Shown: one piece after another, positions 25,729-32,181 of the stretch | Layout: each line of letters begins with the position of its first letter | Position numbering within the stretch: the first letter of the stretch is position 1 | Origin: a virus | Direction: 5' to 3' (one strand) | Length of the DNA: 45,498 bases | Virus record (IMG/VR): IMGVR_UViG_3300028844_001353 | Span: 1 to 45,498 of that record | Notes under the pieces: generated by a model | The model's input: only the letters and a program-made list of their open reading frames with translations | The model's database searches: none | Told to the model about the DNA's origin: nothing | Program-made: the position numbers and the translations under genes

Positions 25729-25935
25729 ATGTCAGGAATTAAAATTGATGTTAGAAATGGAAATGTGGAACAAGCATTACGTGTATTAAAACGTAAGCAC
25801 CTTAAAGATAATTTCCTTAAAACATATAAAGAAAAAATGTATTTTGAAAAGCCTTCAGAAAAAAAACGAAGGAAGAAAAAAGAAATGATTGCTAATAGCA
25901 GGAAAGCTAAAAAGTTACGTGAAAGAAATTTATAG
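25729..25935 (+). CDS. rpsU: Ribosomal protein bS21
   Basis: This 68-residue basic protein matches bacterial S21 along its length: an N-terminal strand (IKIDVRNGNVEQALRVLKRK), then FLKTYKEKMYFEKPSEKKRRKKK aligning with the S21 EVRRREFYEKPTTERKRAK segment, and a Lys/Arg helix. S21 sits at the 30S platform near the anti-Shine-Dalgarno and affects initiation. Phage-encoded bS21, including in pelagiphages, has been reported, and such proteins can enter host ribosomes. The ATG has AAGGA four bases upstream, behind a pseudoknot. A structured non-coding region follows. Confidence 0.9.
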   Translation: MSGIKIDVRNGNVEQALRVLKRKHLKDNFLKTYKEKMYFEKPSEKKRRKKKEMIANSRKAKKLRERNL

Positions 25936-25936
25936 A

Positions 25937-26200
25937 TTTAACGCTACATTTGATATATATATTATGGTCAAGGCTGCTCGTAAGTCCTTTTGACAGCGTT
26001 AAAGGAAGCTTATAAGCTTCGGATATGGACTAACGTTTTTGGTGTTTTTATGGTCCTTAAATAAACGAAAACACCACTTATTGATATTCACTAGGGAACT
26101 GGTAGGGATCCTCAGCCTAGTGAATTTCTATAAGTACATACGTGCTTATATAATAGAAGTTGAACGATAGGTTGCATTTGGCTCCTGTTTTGGCTTCACT
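25937..26200 (+). ncRNA. Highly structured non-coding region, candidate ncRNA or long leader
   Basis: The 280-nt gap between bS21 and the ParB-like gene contains no gene but five perfect or near-perfect helices in series. They are 25937-25945 with 25995-26003 (9 bp, enclosing 25967-25973 with 25986-25994), 26005-26010 with 26015-26020 (6 bp, TATA loop), 26040-26048 with 26068-26076 (9 bp), 26086-26095 with 26116-26125 (10 bp), and 26129-26137 with 26142-26150 (9 bp, one wobble, tetraloop). No terminator T tract follows, so it may be a 5' leader of the ParB-like gene or a processed RNA. I do not recognise the family. Confidence 0.65.
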
Positions 26201-26215
26201 AAAAAAAAAGGAAAA

Positions 26216-27214
26216 ATGTTAGAAATAAACAAACTAACCAGGACTCTTATTGTTTCTCCTGGTTCAAAACACATAGAAACAAAAATAATACCAACAAGTA
26301 AGATATATGTACCAAAGTCTGCTAAGGGTAAAACTCTTAACAGAGCTAGAAAAAAATATCTTAATCAAGACCACATTAACAAATTAGCAGTAGCTTTAAA
26401 GGAAATAGATTACTCTAAAAGACCACCGATTGTTACAAAAAAACATCAATGGGTTGAAGGAGTATTTTATGAATATGAACTTGTTGCTGGTGCTCATAGA
26501 TTTTCAGCGTTTGAAAAAATGGGTATTAGTGAGTGGATATTTGACGTATACGAATTAGGAACACAAGGTGTTAAATCTGATTTGGCAATGTCAACTTTAC
26601 AAATTAGAGAAAACGACCATCAACCTGAACTTGCAAGTACAGCTGATGACTTGACTAATATTATGTCATACCTAATTAGTAAAAATCTTATAGGCAATAC
26701 AGAGCAATCTATATCTGATTATCTTGCAGAAAATACCTCAAACTTAAATGGTAACACTTTTAAAAAAGTGGTATTGGCAACTGTTAGAAAAAATGGTGCC
26801 TATCAAGATATAAGAACTTTTCCGTCTAGTGATATACCAACATTCATGGAAAAGAATATTAAACAAGGTGAAAAATACCCTTACGTTTGTGGTGGAAGTC
26901 ACGATGTTAAAAGAGATAAATTTGGTTGGTCAGTTTTAGAAGGATACGAATATGAGTATTTGACCAATGCATTAAAAAGATTAGATGAAACTGATAAAGC
27001 TTCATACTTTATATTGCATACTAAAGCACCTACTGAAAAAAGAGGTCTTGATACAAGAAGAAAAGATATGAAAAAATCTTTTGAACAACTTGAAAGAGGT
27101 ATAGAAAAGGCATACAAGTATAAAAAGAAACATGGTGAGTGGCCATGGAATATTGAAGCCTTTCTAGGACAAGATGTTAAAAACAAAGAAAGTAATTTCT
27201 TAACCACTATCTAA
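26216..27214 (+). CDS. ParB-like nuclease-domain protein
   Basis: This 332-residue protein has a ParB/Srx-type N-terminal domain. ELVAGAHRFSAFEKMG (about residues 87-102) is the ParB GxxR motif in GAHR form, preceded by a basic strand-helix region (INKLAVALKEIDYSKRPPIV). The C-terminal part is helical and ends in a Lys-rich segment. Such domains act as DNA-binding CTPases, nucleases or regulators in phages; the function here is unknown. AAAAAAAGGAAAA precedes the ATG, directly after the structured region. Confidence 0.75.
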   Translation: MLEINKLTRTLIVSPGSKHIETKIIPTSKIYVPKSAKGKTLNRARKKYLNQDHINKLAVALKEIDYSKRPPIVTKKHQWVEGVFYEYELVAGAHRFSAFEKMGISEWIFDVYELGTQGVKSDLAMSTLQIRENDHQPELASTADDLTNIMSYLISKNLIGNTEQSISDYLAENTSNLNGNTFKKVVLATVRKNGAYQDIRTFPSSDIPTFMEKNIKQGEKYPYVCGGSHDVKRDKFGWSVLEGYEYEYLTNALKRLDETDKASYFILHTKAPTEKRGLDTRRKDMKKSFEQLERGIEKAYKYKKKHGEWPWNIEAFLGQDVKNKESNFLTTI

Positions 27215-27223
27215 AATAATTTT

Positions 27224-27257
27224 TATAGGGGTTGTAATTTTAAAAACAATCCCTATA
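27224..27257 (+). terminator. Long hairpin between ParB-like gene and hsp20
   Basis: TATAGGGGTTGT (27224-27235) pairs with ACAATCCCTATA (27246-27257), twelve pairs with one G-T wobble and a 10-nt loop. No T tract follows. Its 3' arm overlaps the first two bases of the hsp20 late promoter. It may act as a read-through barrier or processing signal. Confidence 0.5.
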
Positions 27258-27263
27258 TAAATA
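27256..27263 (+). promoter_or_regulatory. T4-type late promoter for hsp20
   Basis: Exact TATAAATA, 57 nt upstream of the Hsp20 start. The transcribed leader contains most of a GTAGAC/GTCTAC hairpin (27267-27288) and an AAAGGAGAT ribosome site. Confidence 0.72.
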
Positions 27264-27319
27264 ACTGTAGACGCCATAATGGGTCTACTTAAATTAACTT
27301 GCTTAACAAAGGAGATAAT

Positions 27320-27769
27320 ATGACTAATAAAGCAATTTCAATTTTCAATCAATTAAGACCACTATCAGTAGGATTTGATGATGTGTTTGACCATTTCCAA
27401 GGAATGTTTGATCACCAATATGATTCTATAAATACTCCAAACTATCCACCATATAATATCATTAAGACAGGTAAATATACCTATGATATTCAGGTTGCTC
27501 TTGCAGGCTATGGTAAGAAGGACGTAGATGTGTCTTTTGAAAATAACACCTTAACTATTAAATCTGTTAAAGACGAATCAGAAAAAGAGGTTGAGGAAAA
27601 CGATGGTATACTACACAAAGGTATTGCCAAACGTATGTTTACTAAATCTTTTACTATTGCCGATGATGTAGAAATCAAAGGTGCTGAACTAAAAGATGGT
27701 CTTTTAAGTGTTTCTATGGAACGAATCATACCAGAGAACAAAAAGGCTAGAAAAATACAGATAAAATAA
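27320..27769 (+). CDS. Small heat shock protein Hsp20 (IbpA-like)
   Basis: This 149-residue alpha-crystallin-type chaperone would hold unfolding proteins. The segments YNIIKTGKYTYDIQVALAGY, DVSFENNTLTIKS, the FTKSFTIADDVEI strand and ELKDGLLSVSMERIIPE match the Hsp20 core, and the ending KKARKIQIK supplies the I-x-I tail. ATG 27320 is preferred because AAAGGAGAT lies just upstream; an in-frame start 21 nt earlier lacks a site. Hsp20 genes are common in marine T4-like phages. The late promoter suggests a role in virion assembly. Confidence 0.92.
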   Translation: MTNKAISIFNQLRPLSVGFDDVFDHFQGMFDHQYDSINTPNYPPYNIIKTGKYTYDIQVALAGYGKKDVDVSFENNTLTIKSVKDESEKEVEENDGILHKGIAKRMFTKSFTIADDVEIKGAELKDGLLSVSMERIIPENKKARKIQIK

Positions 27770-27782
27770 ACTAAAAAAAAGT

Positions 27783-27812
27783 GGAAGGGAGCATTGACTT
27801 CCTTCCTCTTTT
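27783..27812 (+). terminator. Intrinsic terminator after hsp20
   Basis: GGAAGGGAG (27783-27791) pairs with CTTCCTTCC (27798-27806), nine pairs with one wobble, loop CATTGA, followed by TCTTTT. The loop and 3' arm contain the -35 box of the next promoter. Confidence 0.8.
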
Positions 27813-27822
27813 ATTATATAAT
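27794..27822 (+). promoter_or_regulatory. Sigma70-like promoter for peroxiredoxin (TTGACT-N17-TATAAT)
   Basis: -35 TTGACT (27794-27799), 17-nt spacer, consensus -10 TATAAT (27817-27822). The predicted start near 27829 leaves a leader of about five bases. It overlaps the hsp20 terminator. Confidence 0.88.
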
Positions 27823-27833
27823 GAGAGTATATT

Positions 27834-28382
27834 ATGAAAATACCAAATATAACATTTAAGACTAGAGTTGGTGACCTGACCGAATCAGGAGAATGTAACT
27901 TTGAAGAAGGCAAATGGGTTGATGTAACATCAGCTAATCTTTTTGACAATAAAAAAGTTGTTTTGTTTAGTTTACCAGGTGCTTTTACACCTACATGTAC
28001 ATCACAACAACTACCTGGTTTTGAATCAAGAGTAAAAGCTTTTAAGATTTCTCACAACATAGATGAAGTTTATTGTGTTTCAGTAAATGATTCGTTTGTG
28101 ATGAATGCATGGGCTCAAGCAGCAAATATAAAAAACGTTAAGATGATACCAGATGGTAATGGTGAACTAACAAAAGCATTAGATATGTTAGTTACTAAAG
28201 AGGCTATTGGTTTTGGTTACCGTTCTTGGAGATATGCAGCTGTAATAAATGACGGTGAGATAGAGAAAATGTTTGTAGAACCTGGTAAAGAGATCAATGA
28301 TCCTTCGGATCCATATGGTGTTTCTTCTCCAGAAAACGTTTTATCTTACTTACAAAGTGAAGAAATTAAGAGGTCAGTTTAA
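27834..28382 (+). CDS. Peroxiredoxin (Prx5/AhpE-type)
   Basis: This 182-residue thiol peroxidase has VVLFSLPGAFTPTCTSQQLP with the peroxidatic Cys C55 in the PGAFTPTC motif, CVSVNDSFVMNAWAQ, and a YRSWRYA segment carrying the conserved Arg. The overall layout is that of the Prx5 subfamily. It would reduce hydrogen peroxide or alkyl peroxides in the infected cell. It is driven by a consensus sigma70-like promoter and is probably expressed early. It has no counterpart in T4 and is best viewed as an auxiliary metabolic gene. Confidence 0.92.
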   Translation: MKIPNITFKTRVGDLTESGECNFEEGKWVDVTSANLFDNKKVVLFSLPGAFTPTCTSQQLPGFESRVKAFKISHNIDEVYCVSVNDSFVMNAWAQAANIKNVKMIPDGNGELTKALDMLVTKEAIGFGYRSWRYAAVINDGEIEKMFVEPGKEINDPSDPYGVSSPENVLSYLQSEEIKRSV

Positions 28383-28385
28383 GGC

Positions 28386-28414
28386 TTGACTTTTTATTTG
28401 ATCTGTAGTAGGAT
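28386..28414 (+). promoter_or_regulatory. Sigma70-like promoter at the 5' end of a tRNA-like RNA (TTGACT-N17-TAGGAT)
   Basis: -35 TTGACT (28386-28391), 17-nt spacer, -10 TAGGAT (28409-28414). The predicted start (28421-28422) coincides with the first base of the tRNA-Gly-like cloverleaf. Confidence 0.8.
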
Positions 28415-28421
28415 CAATAAT

Positions 28422-28495
28422 GCGGATATAGTATAAAAGTATTATGAGAGATTTCCAATCTTTAGAACTTGGGGCAGTACCAAGTATCCGCTCCA
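28422..28495 (+). tRNA. Degenerate tRNA-Gly-like RNA (anticodon UCC)
   Basis: A 74-nt cloverleaf can be drawn. The acceptor GCGGATA pairs with TATCCGC, discriminator T and CCA follow, the anticodon stem AGAGA/TCTTT closes loop TTTCCAA (anticodon TCC), and T-stem CTTGG/CCAAG is perfect. All main glycine identity elements (G1-C72, C2-G71, G3-C70, U73, C35, C36) are present. However, the T-loop is GGCAGTA instead of TTCRANY, and the short D-loop (AAAAGTA) lacks the GG pair, so the usual elbow contact is lost. It lies directly upstream of the gp45 gene. Confidence 0.65.
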
Positions 28496-28523
28496 TTAAA
28501 CAATGAAAAAAGGTGAATATATT

Positions 28524-29186
28524 ATGAACTTGTCAACAGACACAATCGCAATGCTTAAAAACTTTTCTGACATCAATCAGAATATTTTAATTAAGCCAGG
28601 AAATAAAATACAAACTATTTCCAATATGAGAAATATTTTAGCAGAAGCTGAAATAAAAGAAAAATTTGATAGCGAATTTGCTATCTATGATCTACCACAA
28701 TTTTTAAGATCACTAGACTTATTTAAAAGTCCTGAACTTAAATTTAATGGTGGTTCTAACATGACAATCAGTGAGGCTAAATCTAGTAAATCAGTTAAGT
28801 ATTTCTTTTCTGATAAATCTACTGTATTTACACCTAACAAGATTAACATGCCAGATAATCATGTCACATTTACATTAAAGAATGATGACTTGGCAGAATT
28901 ACACAAAGGTGTTACAACTTTAAATTTACCAGATGTATCTGTAATAGGTGATGGTAAAAACATTAAACTTGTTGCAACAGATAAAAAGAATAAATCTTCT
29001 AACGAAGTATCTACTGTAATTGGCGAATCAGATATTAAGTTTACTGCTTACTTTAAATCAGAAAACTTTAAAATGATACCAGATGATTACGATGTAGCAA
29101 TCTCAAAAGCAAAAATATCTAGTTTCATTTCTAGAGGTAAGAACGTAAAATATTGGATCGCATTAGAACCTGACAGTGAGTTTTAG
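28524..29186 (+). CDS. 45: Sliding clamp gp45
   Basis: This 220-residue protein is the DNA polymerase processivity clamp, which in T4 also activates late transcription together with gp55 and gp33. It aligns with T4 gp45 (228 residues): MNLSTDTIAMLKNFSDIN at the N-terminus, FAIYDLPQFLRSLDLF, the KSTVFTPNK region and the ending YWIALEPDSEF. ATG 28524 has AAAGGTGA about nine bases upstream; the frame also has an ATG at 28503 (seven extra residues). Transcription probably comes from the promoter before the tRNA-like RNA. Confidence 0.92.
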   Translation: MNLSTDTIAMLKNFSDINQNILIKPGNKIQTISNMRNILAEAEIKEKFDSEFAIYDLPQFLRSLDLFKSPELKFNGGSNMTISEAKSSKSVKYFFSDKSTVFTPNKINMPDNHVTFTLKNDDLAELHKGVTTLNLPDVSVIGDGKNIKLVATDKKNKSSNEVSTVIGESDIKFTAYFKSENFKMIPDDYDVAISKAKISSFISRGKNVKYWIALEPDSEF

Positions 29187-29188
29187 TA

Positions 29189-29488
29189 ATGAAATTCACA
29201 AAAACAGAATGGCACCAAGTATCTTCTGAATTTAAATATGATGTTCCAGATGAATCTATTATAGAAACATTTGGCTCATTACAAAGATTTAAAGAAATCA
29301 TATCACACCAAGACCAAGAATTTGGTTCTAAATTAGAAGCTCATGGTGAAGAACCAACAGCTGAGGAAAGTGATAAGTTTTGGGATTTTGTTTCCGAAAG
29401 TGATTATGACCGAGAAGATGATTGGTGGACTGATAGAAAAGGTGGCTATGATGTCACTTATCTATATGAAAAAGATGAAGTTAAATAA
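29189..29488 (+). CDS. Small acidic protein between clamp and clamp loader, unknown
   Basis: This 99-residue acidic protein opens MKFTKTEWHQV and has a striking SDYDREDDWWTDRKGGYDVTY segment near the C-terminus. It starts 2 nt after the gp45 stop and is followed closely by gp44, so it is co-translated with clamp and loader. I recognise no domain. Its position suggests a replication-associated role but nothing in the sequence defines one. Confidence 0.7.
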   Translation: MKFTKTEWHQVSSEFKYDVPDESIIETFGSLQRFKEIISHQDQEFGSKLEAHGEEPTAEESDKFWDFVSESDYDREDDWWTDRKGGYDVTYLYEKDEVK

Positions 29489-29510
29489 TGAATAAAGTGA
29501 GGTTTATATT

Positions 29511-30455
29511 ATGGCAGATTTCTTATGGGTGGAACAATACCGTCCAAAGACTATTGAAGATTGTATCTTACCAGAGGATACAAAGAAAACATTTTTAGAA
29601 TTTTTAGATAAAAAAGAATTACCTAATATGTTATTAACTGGTACTGCTGGTACCGGTAAGACAACTGTAGCACGTGCATTGTGTGAGCAGTTAAACCTTG
29701 ATTATATCATAATCAATGGCTCAGACGAGGGTCGTCAAATAGATACATTGAGGTATAAGATTAAAAACTTTGCAACAACTGTATCTTTCAATACAGAATC
29801 AAAACATAAAGTAGTCATAATTGACGAGGCAGATTATATGAACGCCGAGTCTGTACAGCCTGCTTTAAGAAACTTCATAGAAAGTTTTTATAACAACTGT
29901 AGATTCATATTTACTTGTAACTATAAGAACAAAATCATACCAGCTTTACATAGTCGTTGTACTGTTATTGACTTTAAGGTCACTAATGGTCAAGTTAAGA
30001 AGACAGCTATAGCATTTATGCAACGTATGGAGGGTATCTTAAAAGAACAAGAGATTGAGTATGATAAGAAGACATTGGCTCAGTTAATTGAGAAACATTA
30101 TCCAGACTTTAGAAGAACTATAAACGAACTTCAAAGGTATTCTGTACGTGGTAAGATTGACAGTGGTATTCTATTCAATTTAAAAGAGACCGACTACAAA
30201 AATCTTATGCTTCATTTGAAGAAAAAAGAGTTTGATAGTATGAGAAAGTGGGTAATTCAACATTTAGATATGGACGCTACTGATTTATTCAGAGGTGTCT
30301 ATGATATTTTATATGAAACCCTAGAACCTAAATCCGTACCACAAGCAATACTGATCATCGCCGGATATCAGTATAAGGCGGCTTTTGTAGCAGACCATGA
30401 GATCAATACAATAGCTTGTTTAACTGAAATCATGGCCAACTGTAAATTCAAATGA
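29511..30455 (+). CDS. 44: Clamp loader large subunit gp44
   Basis: This 314-residue AAA+ ATPase opens the clamp and loads it on DNA. Walker A GTAGTGKT (residues 44-51), Walker B VVIIDEAD (about 101-108), the sensor FIFTCNYKNK and the arginine-finger SRC motif (ALHSRC) are all present. The opening WVEQYRPKTIEDC is typical of RFC/gp44 proteins. Length matches T4 gp44 (319). In T4, gene 62 follows immediately; here a GIY-YIG-like gene, a small ORF and a tRNA intervene. Confidence 0.95.
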   Translation: MADFLWVEQYRPKTIEDCILPEDTKKTFLEFLDKKELPNMLLTGTAGTGKTTVARALCEQLNLDYIIINGSDEGRQIDTLRYKIKNFATTVSFNTESKHKVVIIDEADYMNAESVQPALRNFIESFYNNCRFIFTCNYKNKIIPALHSRCTVIDFKVTNGQVKKTAIAFMQRMEGILKEQEIEYDKKTLAQLIEKHYPDFRRTINELQRYSVRGKIDSGILFNLKETDYKNLMLHLKKKEFDSMRKWVIQHLDMDATDLFRGVYDILYETLEPKSVPQAILIIAGYQYKAAFVADHEINTIACLTEIMANCKFK

Positions 30456-31117
30456 TTGCTTGGTTATACGGTTTCTTTCAGTTAGACATGAAATCAGGAA
30501 TATATTTCCTGACAGTAGGTAAAACGACAGATAAAAAAGAACGAGTAGATAATTATAAAACTACAAACGCCAATATTACTTTTGAATACTTAAAAGAAGT
30601 TAAACCTAACTTCTTAACTAAAGCTGAAGGCGAGCTTTTAGAACACTTAAAGAAATACTATAAATTGTGGAAGACCTCTACCGAACAGTTTGAGATAGGT
30701 ACTACAATAGAAGATGTACAAAAAGCAGAGAAGATATTATTAGAAGTGATGGACAAGGTCAAAACTAAAAGTAATGATGTTAAAGATATCACGTATGAAT
30801 ATGGTACTATTGATGGTGTGAAAGATATCAGAGATTTGAGAAAACCTTGTACTTTTATTCCAGGAGAAGTGGCTATGGTAGTCACTAGAGCTGGTGTCTA
30901 TGCTAGAGGTAAAAAATATACTACAGAACGCTCAAGAACTTATTTAACTAAATACCAGAAAAAAGGCAGACGCCTTATAGAATTAAAGCAAGAACAGCGA
31001 GTACCGATTAGCAACTATGCTTGGGATATAATACAAGTTGTGAAAGCAAACGAAAGAGAAAAACAAAAACAACAAGAAGAATTTGAAAAGAAATATGGCA
31101 AAAAGAACGCTGTTTAG
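30452..31117 (+). CDS. GIY-YIG-like (T5orf172-type) protein
   Basis: This 221-residue protein has an N-terminal domain (about residues 15-85) resembling the T5orf172/GIY-YIG nuclease fold: SGIYFLTVGKTTD, an Arg-containing helix ERVDNYKTT, and LTKAEGELLEHLKKYYKLW ending TSTEQFEI. The second half is basic and ends in a Lys/Glu-rich tail. It overlaps the gp44 stop by ATGA. Activity as a homing or other endonuclease is possible but not shown. It sits where T4-like phages normally have gp62 directly after gp44, as expected for an inserted mobile-type gene. Confidence 0.6.
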   Translation: MIAWLYGFFQLDMKSGIYFLTVGKTTDKKERVDNYKTTNANITFEYLKEVKPNFLTKAEGELLEHLKKYYKLWKTSTEQFEIGTTIEDVQKAEKILLEVMDKVKTKSNDVKDITYEYGTIDGVKDIRDLRKPCTFIPGEVAMVVTRAGVYARGKKYTTERSRTYLTKYQKKGRRLIELKQEQRVPISNYAWDIIQVVKANEREKQKQQEEFEKKYGKKNAV

Positions 31118-31259
31118 AGTGTGTTTAGTAAAATTGAGAATGCTTTGGGCTGACATAAGAGGTCATCATGGAAAAGTTTGGGATTATGAACCAAGCCAGT
31201 ACTACATGGGCATGAACAAAGGAAAAAGAGACCACGAAAAACGACACAGAATTAAATGA
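31095..31259 (+). CDS. Small basic protein (54 residues), unknown
   Basis: An ATG at 31095 opens a 54-codon frame ending TGA at 31257-31259. It overlaps the end of the GIY-YIG-like gene by 23 nt and ends nine bases before tRNA-Thr. The product is basic with an aromatic patch (VWDYEPSQYYMG) and a C-terminus rich in Lys, Arg and His. Codon choice looks coding-like, and no other frame explains the gap. Function unknown; a shorter form starting at the internal Met 16 is possible. Confidence 0.5.
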   Translation: MAKRTLFRVCLVKLRMLWADIRGHHGKVWDYEPSQYYMGMNKGKRDHEKRHRIK

Positions 31260-31267
31260 AAGGAACC

Positions 31268-31343
31268 GCCCTTTTAGCTCAGCTGGTAGAGCAACTGATT
31301 TGTAATCAGTAGGTCGTCTGTTCGACTCGGACAAAGGGCACCA
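31268..31343 (+). tRNA. tRNA-Thr (anticodon UGU)
   Basis: A canonical 76-nt cloverleaf: acceptor GCCCTTT/AAAGGGC, D-stem GCTC/GAGC with GG in the loop, anticodon stem ACTGA/TCAGT with loop TTTGTAA (anticodon TGT), T-stem GTCTG/CGGAC with loop TTCGACT, discriminator A and encoded CCA. It reads ACA, a frequent Thr codon in AT-rich phage genes. The gp62 start follows after 8 nt. Confidence 0.97.
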
Positions 31344-31351
31344 GAATTATT

Positions 31352-31744
31352 ATGTACGAATTGAAAGATTATTTAAAAGCTATTAACGAAACAAAAGTCA
31401 ACCTTTTGGACACCACGGATATCGCCTGGTCTAAAAAGTACCCTCCATATATCATTAATAAGTGTTTATCTATGTTTTGGGACACACTTCCACATGCCAA
31501 TGAAATGAATGGTTATCACTTCTTGGACAAAGATATACAGTTTACCTTTTTACTAAATAGTATCAGACCAAAGAAACGTTTTGGTGGCCGATGGCTTAAG
31601 CAAACAAAACTAAATGACTTGGAATATGTTAAAGAGTATTATGGCTATAGTAATGAAAAAGCAAAACAGGCCCTAACCATACTCACAAAAGAACAAATTA
31701 ATAAGATTAAAGAAGCCACATATAAAGGCGGGAGAACTAGATGA
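31352..31744 (+). CDS. 62: Clamp loader small subunit gp62
   Basis: This 130-residue protein fits the clamp loader small subunit of T4-like phages: MYELKDYLKAIN, YPPYIINKCLSMFWDT, ANEMNGYHFLDKDIQFTFLLN and IRPKKRFGGRW. It is shorter than T4 gp62 (187), as in marine relatives. It has no ATPase motifs, as expected. The start follows tRNA-Thr by eight bases and the stop overlaps regA by ATGA. Confidence 0.82.
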   Translation: MYELKDYLKAINETKVNLLDTTDIAWSKKYPPYIINKCLSMFWDTLPHANEMNGYHFLDKDIQFTFLLNSIRPKKRFGGRWLKQTKLNDLEYVKEYYGYSNEKAKQALTILTKEQINKIKEATYKGGRTR

Positions 31745-32181
31745 ATGAAGAAATAAAGTGGTCACAGGATAGTATGTTAGAAGTAACTCTAACCCAACCA
31801 GATGATTTTTTAAAAGTCAGAGAAACACTTACTAGAATAGGTGTCGCAAGTAGAAAAGATAAAACACTATTTCAATCTTGTCATATTCTACATAAACAAG
31901 GGAAATATTACATAGTACATTTTAAAGAGTTATTTGCTTTAGACGGCAAGAAAGCAACTCTAATTAACAACGATATTCAACGTAGAAATACTATTGCTAT
32001 ATTGTTACAAGACTGGAATTTAATAGATATTATTGAAAAAGAAACAGCAATATCAAATAAGGCACCATTATCACAAATTAAAGTATTACCATTTAAAGAG
32101 AAAAAAGAGTGGATATTATCTGCTAAATATAATATAGGTAAGAAAATAGTTAAGGAAGATAATGCAGATACCAAAGTTTAG
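31741..32181 (+). CDS. regA: RegA translational repressor
   Basis: This 146-residue RNA-binding protein represses translation of many early phage mRNAs by covering their ribosome sites. It matches T4 RegA (122 residues): MLEVTLTQPDDFLKVRETLTRIG, then DKTLFQSCHILHKQGKYYIVHFKEL and an AILLQDWNLIDII stretch. The annotated start adds 11 residues before the T4-like MLEVTL start (ATG 31774, preceded by CAGGAT). ATG 31741 overlaps the gp62 stop. The C-terminal tail is Lys-rich. Its 3' end overlaps the next gene by 20 nt. Confidence 0.93.
   Translation: MNEEIKWSQDSMLEVTLTQPDDFLKVRETLTRIGVASRKDKTLFQSCHILHKQGKYYIVHFKELFALDGKKATLINNDIQRRNTIAILLQDWNLIDIIEKETAISNKAPLSQIKVLPFKEKKEWILSAKYNIGKKIVKEDNADTKV

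Noticed and set aside
25990-26016. TTGACA with TATAAG in the structured region as a promoter
   Set aside because: The spacer is 15 bp whereas the nine clear promoters have 17, and the bases are taken up by strong hairpins.
25937-26200. Group I intron core in the structured region
   Set aside because: Fragments such as GGACTA, ATGGTCC and ATCCTCAGCC resemble intron core elements, but they are in the wrong order and there are no flanking exons of one gene.
25937-26200. tmRNA or extra tRNA in the structured region
   Set aside because: No TTC-containing T-loop, CCA end, tag reading frame or cloverleaf could be drawn.
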